This document shows, in pieces, positions 1 to 7,943 of a stretch of DNA of 64,000 nucleotides. The position numbers were made by a program, and so were the translations under genes. This DNA is from Parasphingorhabdus halotolerans (lineage in GTDB: Bacteria; Pseudomonadota; Alphaproteobacteria; Sphingomonadales; Sphingomonadaceae): NCBI RefSeq assembly GCF_012516475.1, contig NZ_CP051217.1, forward strand, positions 124,001 through 188,000, written 5' to 3'. Numbering within the stretch: position 1 is the first letter of the stretch; every line of letters begins with the position of its first letter. The notes under the pieces were generated by a model that worked only from the letters and a program-made list of their open reading frames with translations, was not told the DNA's origin and searched no databases.

Positions 1-78
1 TTGCTTTTTGTTGGCCTCAACACTGATCGAGCCCAGAGAAGAGGGTGCGGTGTGTGATGGGGATAAAATTACCGTCAT
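1..78 (-). CDS. Start of a flagellar gene after flgI, possibly flgJ-like rod-binding protein (partial)
   Basis: The flgI stop codon overlaps an ATG in the ATGA arrangement, and an open frame of 26 codons runs from it to the window edge. The peptide is rich in Ser and Pro and has no signal peptide. In flg operons the gene after flgI is commonly flgJ, whose N-terminal domain caps the growing rod. This stretch is too short to identify by itself, so the flgJ suggestion rests only on position. A separate lytic transglycosylase gene (8640-9467) would fit a FlgJ here that has only the rod-binding half. Confidence 0.45.
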   Translation of the reverse strand, partial: MTVILSPSHTAPSSLGSISVEANKKQ

Positions 79-1208
79 ATGATGATCAATTCTGCTGACA
101 GCGCGCCTGCTTGTTTCAAACCCTCCAATATTGCTGTTAAGTCAGACGGTGGAACTCCTAAAGAATTAATAGTCTCGACAATTTCCGCGAGCGATGCACG
201 TCGTCCGATTTCAAAGGTACGGTTGACAGGTTCATCGACGGCAATGTCACTATTCTGTTCTGTGGCGGTCCTTCCGCGGCTCAAAGGTGCGGGTTGCACT
301 ACTCGGGGATTTTCTTCCACGCGGACGGTGAGCTTCCCGTGACTGACAGCGGCCGGTCCAATGCGAACTGCGCCATTGATAACAACGGTTCCTGTTCGGG
401 CATTGACGATGATCCGGGCGGGTGCATCGGCCGGCTTGACGATCAGATTCTCGATCTTGCCCATCAATATCACGCGCTCCTGCGCTCCAAGTGGTGCGGC
501 AATCCGGACGGTTACGGCATCTGCGGCAATTGCCTGCTGGGACTGCAAGGCTTCGTTTATGGCGTCTGCAACCCGCAAAGAGGTGGTCAGGTCTGCGTCG
601 GTCAGGTTGAAGCTGAGAAATGGTTCGCTTTCAAAACCGGTTGCCACGGTTCTTTCTATCGAAGCACCGCCGGGGATGCGCCCGACCGAAGGCACATTGA
701 CGGCAAGTTTTGAACCATCAGCAGCGGATACACCCAAGCCACCAACCGCCAGATTGCCCTGAGCCATGGCATATATCTGTTGATCGGCACCATAGAGCGG
801 CATCAGTATCAACGTACCGCCACGTAACGACTTTGATTTGCCGATTGCCGACACGGTAATGTCGAGGCGTTGACCAGGTTTTGCAAAGGCCGGCATTTCT
901 GCCGTGACCAAAACCGCTGCAGCATTTTTGGATGCCGGATTGACTTCCGGGGGCAGGGTTAGCCCAAACCGGTTCGCGACACCTTTGAGGCCAACCGTCG
1001 CATATTCCAGACTGTCATCGCCAGTTCCGGCGAGCCCCACGACGACACCATAGCCAACTAGCTGGTTGGTTCGCAGGCCGGCGAAGGTTCCGATATCTTT
1101 GATGCGTTCAGCCTGCACCGGCTGGGTGACAACCACAGCCGCCGACACCAGTGCGAAAAATATCGCTAGCCATTTTATTGACCGGAAAATTCTTGATGAT
1201 TGGGTCAT
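75..1208 (-). CDS. flgI: Flagellar P-ring protein FlgI
   Basis: FlgI forms the P-ring around the rod in the peptidoglycan layer. The 377-residue product has a Sec signal peptide ending near residue 33 (…QPVQA) and then the family's conserved start of the mature protein, ERIKDIGTFAGLRTNQLVGY, followed by GVVVGLAGTGD. The length is normal for the family. It follows flgH by 20 bp and overlaps the next gene by 4 bp. The assembly chaperone FlgA is encoded separately at 7314. It is the last complete gene of the minus-strand operon led by flgB. Confidence 0.97.
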   Translation of the reverse strand: MTQSSRIFRSIKWLAIFFALVSAAVVVTQPVQAERIKDIGTFAGLRTNQLVGYGVVVGLAGTGDDSLEYATVGLKGVANRFGLTLPPEVNPASKNAAAVLVTAEMPAFAKPGQRLDITVSAIGKSKSLRGGTLILMPLYGADQQIYAMAQGNLAVGGLGVSAADGSKLAVNVPSVGRIPGGASIERTVATGFESEPFLSFNLTDADLTTSLRVADAINEALQSQQAIAADAVTVRIAAPLGAQERVILMGKIENLIVKPADAPARIIVNARTGTVVINGAVRIGPAAVSHGKLTVRVEENPRVVQPAPLSRGRTATEQNSDIAVDEPVNRTFEIGRRASLAEIVETINSLGVPPSDLTAILEGLKQAGALSAELIII

Positions 1209-1228
1209 ATGAACTTTGATCCCTGAGG

Positions 1229-1909
1229 CTAAAATGGCGAGATGAAGGAAAAGAATTTCTGCAGCCAGCCCTGTTTGCTCGCCGAGGCGATCTCGCCGGT
1301 TCCGCCATAAATGATCCGCGCGTCGGCCACTTTGGTGGACGGGATAGTGTTGTCGGCAGATACATCGATGGCGCGAATTAATCCGCTAAACTGGGTGTGT
1401 TCGTCGCCCCGGTTTAACGACGTCAGTTTTTGCCCGCGGACCAGCATAGTCCCGTTAGGATAGCTTTCCGCCACGGTAACGCTGATCTGTCCCTGCAGGC
1501 TGTTAGACTGGTCGGCGCTGCCGTTACCGGAAAAATTTTGGGACCCACCTGTCGCTACATCGCTGGACGAAAATATCGAAAAAAGGCCGGTTTTCGGCGG
1601 TGATAGAGAAAATCCGCCATCACGGACTTTAGATGCGCTATTGGATTTTGACGCGCGGGTTTTCTCGACCAGCAATATGCTGATGATATCGCCCTTCCGG
1701 CTTGCCCTTGATCCGTTTGTCAGAGCCGAATAGCCGGAGGCTACCTGAAATATCGCCCCGTTAGCCGCGGCTGGTTCAGGCGGGGGTGCGGCCGTAACTG
1801 GTGCAAATTCTTGCGCAGAGATGCTGGAGTTCGACCCCATGCAACTGACGAGCAGAAATGGTACCGCGCCGATCAGTAGGCTTCGTTTTGAAAACAATCT
1901 AGATGTCAT
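1229..1909 (-). CDS. flgH: Flagellar L-ring lipoprotein FlgH
   Basis: FlgH builds the L-ring in the outer membrane. The 226-residue protein begins with a lipoprotein signal; the lipobox LVSC places the lipidated Cys at residue 23. The mature part contains the family pattern around residues 65-90 (…GDIISILLVEKTRASKSNSAS) and a C-terminal half with VRGQKLTSLN and IRAIDVSADNTIPSTKVADARI. It lies between flgG and flgI, which is the usual order. Nothing is unusual in length or sequence. Confidence 0.97.
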   Translation of the reverse strand: MTSRLFSKRSLLIGAVPFLLVSCMGSNSSISAQEFAPVTAAPPPEPAAANGAIFQVASGYSALTNGSRASRKGDIISILLVEKTRASKSNSASKVRDGGFSLSPPKTGLFSIFSSSDVATGGSQNFSGNGSADQSNSLQGQISVTVAESYPNGTMLVRGQKLTSLNRGDEHTQFSGLIRAIDVSADNTIPSTKVADARIIYGGTGEIASASKQGWLQKFFSFISPF

Positions 1910-1938
1910 GATGGTTGGGCTTCTTTCTAGTGTTAGAT

Positions 1939-2727
1939 TTAGAGTTGCTGGTTCACGAATTGCAGCATTTCATCGGTCGCCGAGATCATTTTTGAGTTGA
2001 CCTCATAAGCGCGCTGCGTCTCGATCATGTTGACCAGTTCTTCGACAATATTGACGTTCGATCCTTCCAGAGCTCCTTGACGGACGTTGCCAAGGCCTTC
2101 TTGGCCTCCTTGCCCCACTTGTGGGGCGCCGCTTGCCGCTGTCTCGGTCAGGATGTTATTGCCAACCGAAAGGAGGCCGGCGGGATTAGTGAAATTCGCG
2201 AGTTCAATCTGTCCAAGCTCGCTGGCCTCGGTTTGCCCCGGCACCGTCGCGGAAACGGTACCGTTGGTGCCGATGGTTACTGCTGTGGCACCTTGTGGAA
2301 CCTGGATCGCCGGAACCAGCGGCAAGCCATCGCTCGTGACCATATTGCCTTCGGCGGTTAGGCTGAAATTGCCAGCTCTTGTGTAGCCGGTCGTTCCATC
2401 CGGTCGTTCGACCTGGAAATAACCGGCGCCTTCGATGGCCAAATCCATGGCATTTTCGGTATTTTGTAAGGTACCTTGGGTGTCTATCTTGCCGATACCT
2501 GATAGCCTGACTCCGGTTCCCAGTTGGATCCCGCTAGCATAGCGGTTCTGTGCGTCGGAAGGCGCACCGGGCGTTACGACATTCTGATATGCAAGGGTTG
2601 CAAAATCTGCCCGATCCCGTTTGAATCCGGTTGTGTTCACGTTCGCCAGATTGTTGGCGATCACACGCATCTTGGTATTTTGCGCATCCAGTCCGGTGCG
2701 CGCAACTTGTAGGGCGGCATTAGTCAT
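1939..2727 (-). CDS. flgG: Flagellar distal rod protein FlgG
   Basis: FlgG forms the distal rod that crosses the periplasm. The 262-residue protein has the N-terminal rod/hook signature (TGLDAQNTKMRVIANNLANVN then TTGFKRDRADF), the central LAIEGAGYFQV motif and the C-terminal helix NIVEELVNMIETQRAYEVNS that forms the D0 coiled coil. It has no signal peptide, as expected for a type III export substrate. Its length equals that of typical FlgG. It sits between the interrupted flgF and flgH. Confidence 0.97.
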   Translation of the reverse strand: MTNAALQVARTGLDAQNTKMRVIANNLANVNTTGFKRDRADFATLAYQNVVTPGAPSDAQNRYASGIQLGTGVRLSGIGKIDTQGTLQNTENAMDLAIEGAGYFQVERPDGTTGYTRAGNFSLTAEGNMVTSDGLPLVPAIQVPQGATAVTIGTNGTVSATVPGQTEASELGQIELANFTNPAGLLSVGNNILTETAASGAPQVGQGGQEGLGNVRQGALEGSNVNIVEELVNMIETQRAYEVNSKMISATDEMLQFVNQQL

Positions 2728-2751
2728 CTTATCTTCTCCTGCATCAGGTTA

Positions 2752-3493
2752 TCATTGCGGCAGTGACATTATTCCTGCGCCGCTATCATCAAGCTCCTCG
2801 GCTGTTTTGAGCAAGCGTGCCTGAGTTTCCCATGCCCGGCTGGTTTCAATCATGTCGACCAGAGCACTGGTCATATTGACGTTCGAACTTTCCAGCGCGC
2901 CGGAAATGACTTTTGCATTTTCATCGACGGGCAAAGTGCCGTCATCGGCGACGTGGAACAGAGTATCTGGACCTTTTGAAATTTGGCTGCCCGTGACGCT
3001 GACCAGCTTGAGCTTACCAAGTTGCTGCGGCTGGGTTGGGTCTCCACCGACCGGCACATATGAAATCGTACCGTCCGAGCTGATGTCCACACGCTCCGAG
3101 GGGGTAGGGTCACCGGGCCGCTGTCGCCCAAGACGGGGAAGCCATCGCCGGTAAGCAACGTGCCAGACGGGTTGATTTTCAGATCTCCCCGCTTGGTATA
3201 TGCTTCTTTACCATCGGCATCTTGCACGGCGAGCATTGCATCGCCCTCCAGGGCAATGTCGAGGGGGCGATCGGTTTTTGTAATCGCCCCCCGTTCATAT
3301 CTGCCTGCATATCCCGGTCCACAGACATTGCGCGACTGTTATGGCCCGGACCATTCAAATATTGGGCCTTTGCCGAGACCATGTCGGATTTGAAACCGGC
3401 CGTCTCTGAGTTGGCCATATTATTCGCGATGACGGTTTGGCGGTTCATAAGCGATTTCATCGCGTTGACCGTCGTATATGCAAGCTTATCCAT
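2752..3493 (-). CDS. flgF: Flagellar proximal rod protein FlgF, interrupted by two -1 frameshifts as sequenced
   Basis: Three consecutive reading frames together encode a complete FlgF. Frame one (from 3493) has the rod signature RQTVIANNMANSETAGFKSD. Frame two carries RPLDIALEGDAMLAVQDADG and the KRGDLKINPSGTLLTGDGFP segment. Frame three carries VDISSDGTISYVPVGG and the C-terminal helix MTSALVDMIETSRAWETQ. Frame is restored by adding one base to the C6 run at 3287-3292 (giving NGGAITKTDRPLDIALEG) and one to the G5 run at 3100-3104 (giving TLPPSERVDISSDG). Both changes are -1 in homopolymers. FlgF is normally needed for a flagellum and the rest of the locus is intact, so sequence error is more likely than true loss. 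Confidence 0.9.
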
Positions 3494-3519
3494 GGTTCAT
3501 TCCTTCAGCTGATCAGAAA

Positions 3520-4350
3520 TTAGATCTGAAGGTTTATGATCGTCTGCGTAAGGGTATTGGACGTTTCGATAGCTTGCGCATTGGCTTGGAAATTGCGCTG
3601 CGCGGAAATCAGCGAGACCAGTTCTTCAGTGATATCGACGTTTGCTAGTTCCAGAGAGCCCGAGCGGACTTGTCCGAGAGGACCGTTTGCTGCCTGGTTG
3701 ATCTGCGCCGGGCCGGAATCGCCCGTCGACTGCCAATGAGCATCACCGACGGGGCGAAGGCCCTCAATCGCGGCGAAACTTGCCATCGCGAGGGCGCCAA
3801 CTTTCATCTGGTTGCCGTTCGAGAATGTGGCTGAAACGACGCCTTCGTTGTTGATTGATATGTTAGCCAACAGGGCCGCCGGATCGGCGGGATCCGAAGC
3901 CGGTAAAACGAAATCGAACATGTCGGCGGCTGTTGTGCCAGTGGCTACACCATTGGCATCGACTGGCAGCAACTGCACTGTTGAACCGATGGTATCGATG
4001 ACTTCGCGATTGTTATTTACCGCAAATGCACCGTTGCGGGTAAAGGTCAAATCCTGACGCGGGGGCTGGCCTTTCACGGCAAAAAATCCGTCGCCCGCAA
4101 TCGCCAAATCCAGTGTTTTGTCGGTTGACTGTAAAGTGCCCTGCGTAAATTGCTGGGTTATTCCATTCAGTCTCGTGCCCTGGCCCGCTACAGACTTTGT
4201 CTGTTGGGTAGGAGCGGCTGCAAAAAGGTCACCAAATTGCGCGCGGCTTTTCTTGAAGCCGGTGGAATTGGTGTTGGCGACGTTGTTTGAAATAACATTC
4301 AAGTCAGTCTGGGCCGCTTTTAGACCGCTTAATGAGGTAAAGAATGACAT
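3520..4350 (-). CDS. flgE: Flagellar hook protein FlgE (short form)
   Basis: This is the hook subunit by position (after flgD, before flgF) and by motifs. The N-terminal D0 stretch is SGLKAAQTDLNVISNNVANT followed by NSTGFKKSRAQFGDLF. LAIAGDGFFAVKG lies near residue 83, and the C-terminal helix is NVDITEELVSLISAQRNFQA. At 276 residues it is well below the roughly 400 residues of enterobacterial FlgE, and the outer D2 domain appears reduced. The frame is clean, so this is a compact hook protein and not a truncation. A FlgF/FlgG-type rod protein is the alternative, but those are accounted for downstream. Confidence 0.88.
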   Translation of the reverse strand: MSFFTSLSGLKAAQTDLNVISNNVANTNSTGFKKSRAQFGDLFAAAPTQQTKSVAGQGTRLNGITQQFTQGTLQSTDKTLDLAIAGDGFFAVKGQPPRQDLTFTRNGAFAVNNNREVIDTIGSTVQLLPVDANGVATGTTAADMFDFVLPASDPADPAALLANISINNEGVVSATFSNGNQMKVGALAMASFAAIEGLRPVGDAHWQSTGDSGPAQINQAANGPLGQVRSGSLELANVDITEELVSLISAQRNFQANAQAIETSNTLTQTIINLQI

Positions 4351-4392
4351 TTTATCTTCTCCTGTGTTGAAATAGATGTCGGAAGGTTGGAA

Positions 4393-5061
4393 TTATCCGA
4401 TTTTTAGGGCCTCGGCGGGGAACACGTTGCCGATCGGGGTAACAAGAATAGGGGGACCATTGCCTTCGGTTGTTTTTACGGATGCTACAGGCACCCATGT
4501 GGCTAGGTTGGTCACAGATCCGCCGTTGACTCGAACGCGCAAGCGTCCTTGATCAAGCGATTTTCCGGCTTCATCCTTGCTGTCGAAATTAAACTCGACC
4601 GGACCGGCTTCCTGCTGACCAAGCTCAACAAACATTACGATCTCTCCGGCTTCGTTAAGCAAGTCGATCGAGAGATTGTCAGTTGCCTTGGTTAGTTCGA
4701 ATTCGCCTGCATATTGACCATTTGCGCCCGCGACCGAAATATTCCCGGGAACCAGGACCGTATGGCCAATCCATTCTTTGGCGTCTGAGAGACGATTATT
4801 GCCGAGGATTGATGCAATATCCGACAGTGACTGTTTCATTTCAGAAATGCCGGCCACGCTGGAAAATTGTGCCAGTTGCGCAACCATCGCTTGGTTGTCG
4901 AGCGGGTCGAACGGGTCCTGGAATTTCAACTGGGTCGTCATCAGGCGCAGAAAGGAATCTTGATCGAGGCTATTGTCACCTTTTGCGTTCTCCGGCTGTG
5001 CTTGAGAGAGGCCGGCGATATTTGTGACCGGTTTCTGGAAAGTTTCTGGTGCAATGTTCAT
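4393..5061 (-). CDS. flgD: Hook-capping/scaffold protein FlgD
   Basis: FlgD caps the growing hook and guides FlgE polymerisation. The 222-residue product has the diagnostic N-terminal segment DSFLRLMTTQLKFQDPFDPL followed by DNQAMVAQLAQFSSVAGI. A C-terminal FlgD Ig/Tudor-like region contains FELTKATDNLSIDLLNEAGE and VPVASVKTTEG. Its start codon overlaps the flgC stop by one base (TAATG), indicating translational coupling. Length is normal. Confidence 0.96.
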   Translation of the reverse strand: MNIAPETFQKPVTNIAGLSQAQPENAKGDNSLDQDSFLRLMTTQLKFQDPFDPLDNQAMVAQLAQFSSVAGISEMKQSLSDIASILGNNRLSDAKEWIGHTVLVPGNISVAGANGQYAGEFELTKATDNLSIDLLNEAGEIVMFVELGQQEAGPVEFNFDSKDEAGKSLDQGRLRVRVNGGSVTNLATWVPVASVKTTEGNGPPILVTPIGNVFPAEALKIG

Positions 5062-5462
5062 TATTGGTTCCTCACTGTTTCAAGAATTAAAGATTTCGCG
5101 GTTTGTAAGACCTGCACGTTATTTTGGTAATTTCTGGCTGTTTCCAGCATATCGATCAGCTCTGCCGTTTCATCGACAGCGGCTTCCCAGACAAACCCGT
5201 CCTTGTCCGCAATCGGATTGGTCGGGTCGTGCCGCTTTTGCGGTGCGGCATCTGATTTGACGATGCGCTCGACGTCGACCGTTGCAAGATTGTCCTCGAC
5301 CACCGAACGGAAAACCGGACGCATTGCACGAAAAGCCTCTTCTTCGCTGGCATAGTCCGTGCGGGCGTTCGCCAGGTTGGATGCGGTCGTGTTTAACCGG
5401 ACCATTTGTGCAGACATTGCTCTGCTGGCGACGTCGAAGACGTTCATGCTACCCATGATCAT
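5061..5462 (-). CDS. flgC: Flagellar proximal rod protein FlgC
   Basis: This rod protein of 133 residues has NVFDVASRAMSAQMVRLNTTASNLANA at its N-terminus and the C-terminal helix DMLETARNYQNNVQVLQTAKSL. The annotated ATG at 5462 overlaps the flgB stop codon (ATGA). An internal ATG at 5447 (MNVFDV) matches the usual start of the family better, so the first five residues are uncertain. It sits between flgB and flgD in the standard order. Confidence 0.95.
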   Translation of the reverse strand: MIMGSMNVFDVASRAMSAQMVRLNTTASNLANARTDYASEEEAFRAMRPVFRSVVEDNLATVDVERIVKSDAAPQKRHDPTNPIADKDGFVWEAAVDETAELIDMLETARNYQNNVQVLQTAKSLILETVRNQ

Positions 5463-5812
5463 TCCCCTTTCAAGGCGCGCTGAATTGAAGACACTTGTCC
5501 CTGCAGAAAGGATAAGGTCGTGCGATACTGAATGGCATTTTCGGCGAAGAGCGTTTGTTCTACAGACAGCTCTACTGTGTTTCCGTCCGCCGAAGGTTGA
5601 AGCGGAACACGGTAACCGGTGTGATCATTCATAGCCTGATTGAGCGAACCACCATTTTGCGCTTGCTTCATGGCAAGATCAAAATCGAGGTCCTTCGCTT
5701 TATATCCAGGCGTTGAAGCATTCGCGATATTTGACGCGAGCATATTAAGGCGCTGAGAGCGGAGCTGTAGCGCGCCGCCGTTCAATGCAAATATCTGATC
5801 CAAACTAGGCAT
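5459..5812 (-). CDS. flgB: Flagellar proximal rod protein FlgB
   Basis: First gene of the minus-strand rod/hook operon. The 117-residue protein shows LRSQRLNMLASNIANASTPGYKAKDLDFD, the FlgB/C rod signature, and a C-terminal helix with AIQYRTTLSFLQGQVSSIQRAL. Upstream lie a sigma54-type promoter (5899-5914) and two palindromes (5990-6006 and 6018-6039). The whole flgB-flgI operon is therefore likely driven by sigma54 with an FlbD-type activator. The next gene, flgC, overlaps by 4 bp. Confidence 0.96.
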   Translation of the reverse strand: MPSLDQIFALNGGALQLRSQRLNMLASNIANASTPGYKAKDLDFDLAMKQAQNGGSLNQAMNDHTGYRVPLQPSADGNTVELSVEQTLFAENAIQYRTTLSFLQGQVSSIQRALKGE

Positions 5813-5828
5813 CGTATCTAATCCCGTA

Positions 5829-5855
5829 TTAATTATCCGGTCCGCTGACCGTTCT
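5829..5855 (+). promoter_or_regulatory. Weak sigma28-like promoter reading toward the MotA-like gene
   Basis: TTAA at 5829-5832, 15 bases, then ACCGTTCT. The spacing matches the fliC and fliD sites in this window, but the -10 element is imperfect and the gene start lies about 200 bp downstream. Could be chance. Confidence 0.3.
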
Positions 5856-5898
5856 TGTTCATGAGATACACCGCTATTGGAGTACTCGAACGGGACAT

Positions 5899-5914
5899 TG
5901 CAAAGGGCATGCCA
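5899..5914 (-). promoter_or_regulatory. Sigma54 promoter of the flgB operon
   Basis: On the minus strand this reads TGGCATG-CCCT-TTGCA, a GG-N10-GC element close to the TGGCACG-N4-TTGCW consensus. It lies 87 bp upstream of the flgB start, with palindromes 76-125 bp further upstream at usual enhancer distance. Confidence 0.8.
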
Positions 5915-5989
5915 ACTTATCCGGATCGTTCGGTAAATGGCGGTTTTTCGGGATTTATCTCCAAGGCGCTTGGGAGGATTGTTCCGGAT

Positions 5990-6006
5990 TTTGCCAAAGC
6001 GGCAAA
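5990..6006. promoter_or_regulatory. Palindromic activator site (TTTGCC-N5-GGCAAA) upstream of flgB
   Basis: Perfect six-base arms around a five-base centre. It shares the GGCAA/TTGCC core with the sites at 6018, 14286 and 40909. From memory this resembles the ftr elements bound by FlbD in Caulobacter. Assignment to the FlbD-type proteins encoded here is inference. Confidence 0.55.
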
Positions 6007-6017
6007 GTTCTGCCCCC

Positions 6018-6039
6018 GACCGGCAAGTTTTTGCCGGTC
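6018..6039. promoter_or_regulatory. Palindromic activator site (GACCGGCAA-N4-TTGCCGGTC) between flgB and the MotA-like gene
   Basis: Nine-base perfect arms around GTTT, the strongest copy of the palindrome family in the window. It lies 104 bp upstream of the flgB sigma54 element and just before the divergent MotA-like gene, so it may serve both directions. Confidence 0.6.
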
Positions 6040-6057
6040 AATTCAGGATTGGGATCG

Positions 6058-6753
6058 ATGGACATTCTACTGACGAACATCTGGCGATTTTTTGACCCTG
6101 TCTTATTCAGCGTAGTTCTGGGCTGTGTTTTGATAATGGCTTGGGTTCAGAACGGCCGCCATTCGCTTACCCAATCCTTCGCGGCACTCGCCAACTGCGG
6201 CAGAAATCCGTTTGAAGAAAGCGGGGAGAACGCAACATATATGTGCCGGAGGATCGACTTCACTTTGCGGGAATCTGGGGTTCCAGGCTTGGACAAGGTA
6301 CGGAGCCAAGACCCTTTTGTGATGCGAATTCTAAACTATCTGGCGAATGCCAAGGATGCCAAGGACTATGAGGAATGGGTCCGTCTGGAAGAGCATTCCG
6401 CCGAAACAAAGCAAAATTCGACCGCGGACTATTGGTTTTCGGCTGCCGAGATTGCGCCCGCCATCGGTCTGATCGGAACGATTACCGGACTCATCCAATT
6501 ATTCGCTACCGGCATTGATCCATTGAAAATGGGTCCTGCGATGAGCTTCACTTTGCTTACCAGTCTATATGGTCTGTTCGTGTCCCACATCATTGCATTT
6601 CCAATCTATATGCGCCTGCACACGAGAGCGGAGATACTGAATGGCTATCGGTCAAAGATTGTTCAACATACGATCAATATCGCAGGGATAGAACTTGCTT
6701 CGGTTGGTCGGGTACATTTTGTTCCGGCTAACCCATCGAAGACGGCGGCTTGA
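6058..6753 (+). CDS. MotA/ExbB-type proton-channel stator protein
   Basis: This is a membrane protein of 231 residues from the ATG at 6058. Translation from the TTG at 6031 would start inside the palindrome and is less likely. It has a first TM segment near residues 10-28, a cytoplasmic region, and then two TM helices in EIAPAIGLIGTITGLIQLFA and MSFTLLTSLYGLFVSHIIAF. The Pro/Gly-rich pattern is typical of MotA helices 3 and 4. It is followed after 3 bp by the MotB-like partner, and its place inside the flagellar locus supports a role as flagellar stator. It is closer in size to compact MotA/ExbB proteins than to enterobacterial MotA (about 295 residues). Confidence 0.85.
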   Translation: MDILLTNIWRFFDPVLFSVVLGCVLIMAWVQNGRHSLTQSFAALANCGRNPFEESGENATYMCRRIDFTLRESGVPGLDKVRSQDPFVMRILNYLANAKDAKDYEEWVRLEEHSAETKQNSTADYWFSAAEIAPAIGLIGTITGLIQLFATGIDPLKMGPAMSFTLLTSLYGLFVSHIIAFPIYMRLHTRAEILNGYRSKIVQHTINIAGIELASVGRVHFVPANPSKTAA

Positions 6754-6756
6754 TCA

Positions 6757-7233
6757 ATGAACTCCAGCCGCACCACATTATCCTTTCTTGATCTGGCTCT
6801 CATGTTGCTCAGCGCGTTCGCCTATACCCATTTTGTAAATATAGCGGATTCTGAAACTCGGCAGAAAATGGCCAAGGCAGGCGGGCCGGTTGAAGAAATT
6901 CTGGGTTCCTATGATTATGCTGCGCCAGATTTTTTTGGTGATAGCAACGCGATGCTTACGGACTTTGCGAAAAAGGAAATCGTTGAAATATTGACGATGC
7001 AACCGAAGCAGATGTTGATAATAGAGGTCGCTGCAGCACCGGAAGCGCAAAACGGATCTCGCCTGCGTCAGTGGGAAACGGTTTCCGCGCGATCAGCAGC
7101 AATCGCAGATGCATTTGAAAAGGTTGGTCAGAATGGGCGGATGATCGTCCTGAAAGTTCCCGAAAAACTAGTCTCCAAGCCAGGCCAGAAACAAAGCGTT
7201 AAATTGACATTTCTCCCGTTAGAAACGAAATGA
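6757..7233 (+). CDS. Short MotB-like stator partner
   Basis: The 158-residue protein has one N-terminal membrane helix (about residues 9-27, FLDLALMLLSAFAYTHFV) preceded by an Asp, as in MotB/ExbD proteins. A periplasmic part follows with a weak OmpA-like pattern: LTDFAKKEIVEILTMQPKQ, then RLRQWETVSARSAAIADAFE. MotB normally has a much longer periplasmic region of 230 or more residues with a clear peptidoglycan-binding motif, which is hard to see here. The partner gene is immediately upstream. It could be a reduced MotB or an ExbD-like protein recruited to the flagellum. Confidence 0.65.
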   Translation: MNSSRTTLSFLDLALMLLSAFAYTHFVNIADSETRQKMAKAGGPVEEILGSYDYAAPDFFGDSNAMLTDFAKKEIVEILTMQPKQMLIIEVAAAPEAQNGSRLRQWETVSARSAAIADAFEKVGQNGRMIVLKVPEKLVSKPGQKQSVKLTFLPLETK

Positions 7234-7263
7234 TTGCAGCTCGACAAGAGTTTTTCATAAAAC

Positions 7264-7279
7264 TGGCATGATATCTGCG
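7264..7279 (+). promoter_or_regulatory. Sigma54-like promoter of flgA
   Basis: TGGCATG-ATAT-CTGCG, GG-N10-GC spacing conserved, 35 bp before the flgA start. The -12 block deviates from TTGCA. No CGGCAA palindrome is seen nearby. Confidence 0.6.
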
Positions 7280-7313
7280 TGGTTCCTTAGACTATAGAAT
7301 AGGAACAAATCAT

Positions 7314-7811
7314 ATGTCTCATTATTATCTCGCACTGCCGATAGTGGCTGTCATCTGTATGGGAGCGGCGCCGCCGTTTGAAGATACCGCATCTCTTGAT
7401 CGGCAAGTCGCATCGCATTTGGGGGCAGGGGTCGGGGATGTTGGCGGCGCTCGTGCGGCTATAGACCCCAAGCTCAAATTGAAGCGTTGCGCAAATCCCG
7501 TCGAGATATCAGAGACAAACAGGAATGCGTTGCAGCTCGGTTGTCAGAATCTCGGATGGAGGATATTCGTTCCGATTCGCCTCGGCGGCAACGGGGGCAG
7601 CCAAGATGGCGGCAGCTCCAACGAACCGTTGGTACAGCGGAACCAGCCCGTCACTCTTATCATACGGCGGTCAAATTTTAGCATCAGCTATGGAGTGATC
7701 GCGCAGGAGAGCGGCGCGATGGGAGAGTATATTCCTGTTCGATCCGACCGCAAGTCCAAGGAATTGATGGCCAGAATATCCGGGCCGGGCGTGGTTGAAA
7801 TGACGCCTTGA
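7314..7811 (+). CDS. flgA: P-ring assembly chaperone FlgA
   Basis: FlgA is a periplasmic chaperone for FlgI. The 165-residue protein starts with a signal peptide (residues 1-18 hydrophobic, cleavage near CMGAAP). A region with two Cys residues (KRCANP and QLGCQN, a likely disulfide) follows. The C-terminal SAF-type domain contains LVQRNQPVTLIIRRSNFSIS, MGEYIPVRSDRKSKELMARI and the closing GPGVVEM typical of FlgA. It is separated from the stator genes by 80 bp that contain its own sigma54-like promoter. Confidence 0.88.
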   Translation: MSHYYLALPIVAVICMGAAPPFEDTASLDRQVASHLGAGVGDVGGARAAIDPKLKLKRCANPVEISETNRNALQLGCQNLGWRIFVPIRLGGNGGSQDGGSSNEPLVQRNQPVTLIIRRSNFSISYGVIAQESGAMGEYIPVRSDRKSKELMARISGPGVVEMTP

Positions 7812-7831
7812 AAAAAATATCGATCAAGAAC

Positions 7832-7857
7832 TTAATTTTTTCCGAACAAGCCGTAAA
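7832..7857 (+). promoter_or_regulatory. Sigma28-like promoter of flgM
   Basis: TTAA, 14 bases, GCCGTAAA. The -10 half is close to the enteric GCCGATAA. One base shorter spacing than the fliC, fliD and PilZ sites. Control of the anti-sigma factor by its own sigma factor would be normal feedback. Confidence 0.5.
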
Positions 7858-7943
7858 TTGTTACGAAAGAAGTTATAAGCGCCGGTTGACACGGTACAGC
7901 AAACTTCAAATTTGTTTATGTGGCGCAGTAAGGATGTAGTGAT

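Noticed and set aside
2752..3493. flgF as a true pseudogene with loss of motility
   Set aside because: Both lesions are -1 in homopolymers, the pattern recurs in unrelated genes, and all other flagellar genes are well kept. Sequence error is the simpler explanation, though not proven.
3520..4350. Short FlgE as a frameshifted gene
   Set aside because: N-terminal, central and C-terminal hook-family blocks are all in one frame, so it is short but complete.
5855..6073. 72-codon ORF in the flgB-MotA-like intergenic region
   Set aside because: It spans the sigma54 promoter and both palindromes and overlaps the MotA-like start. No protein pattern.
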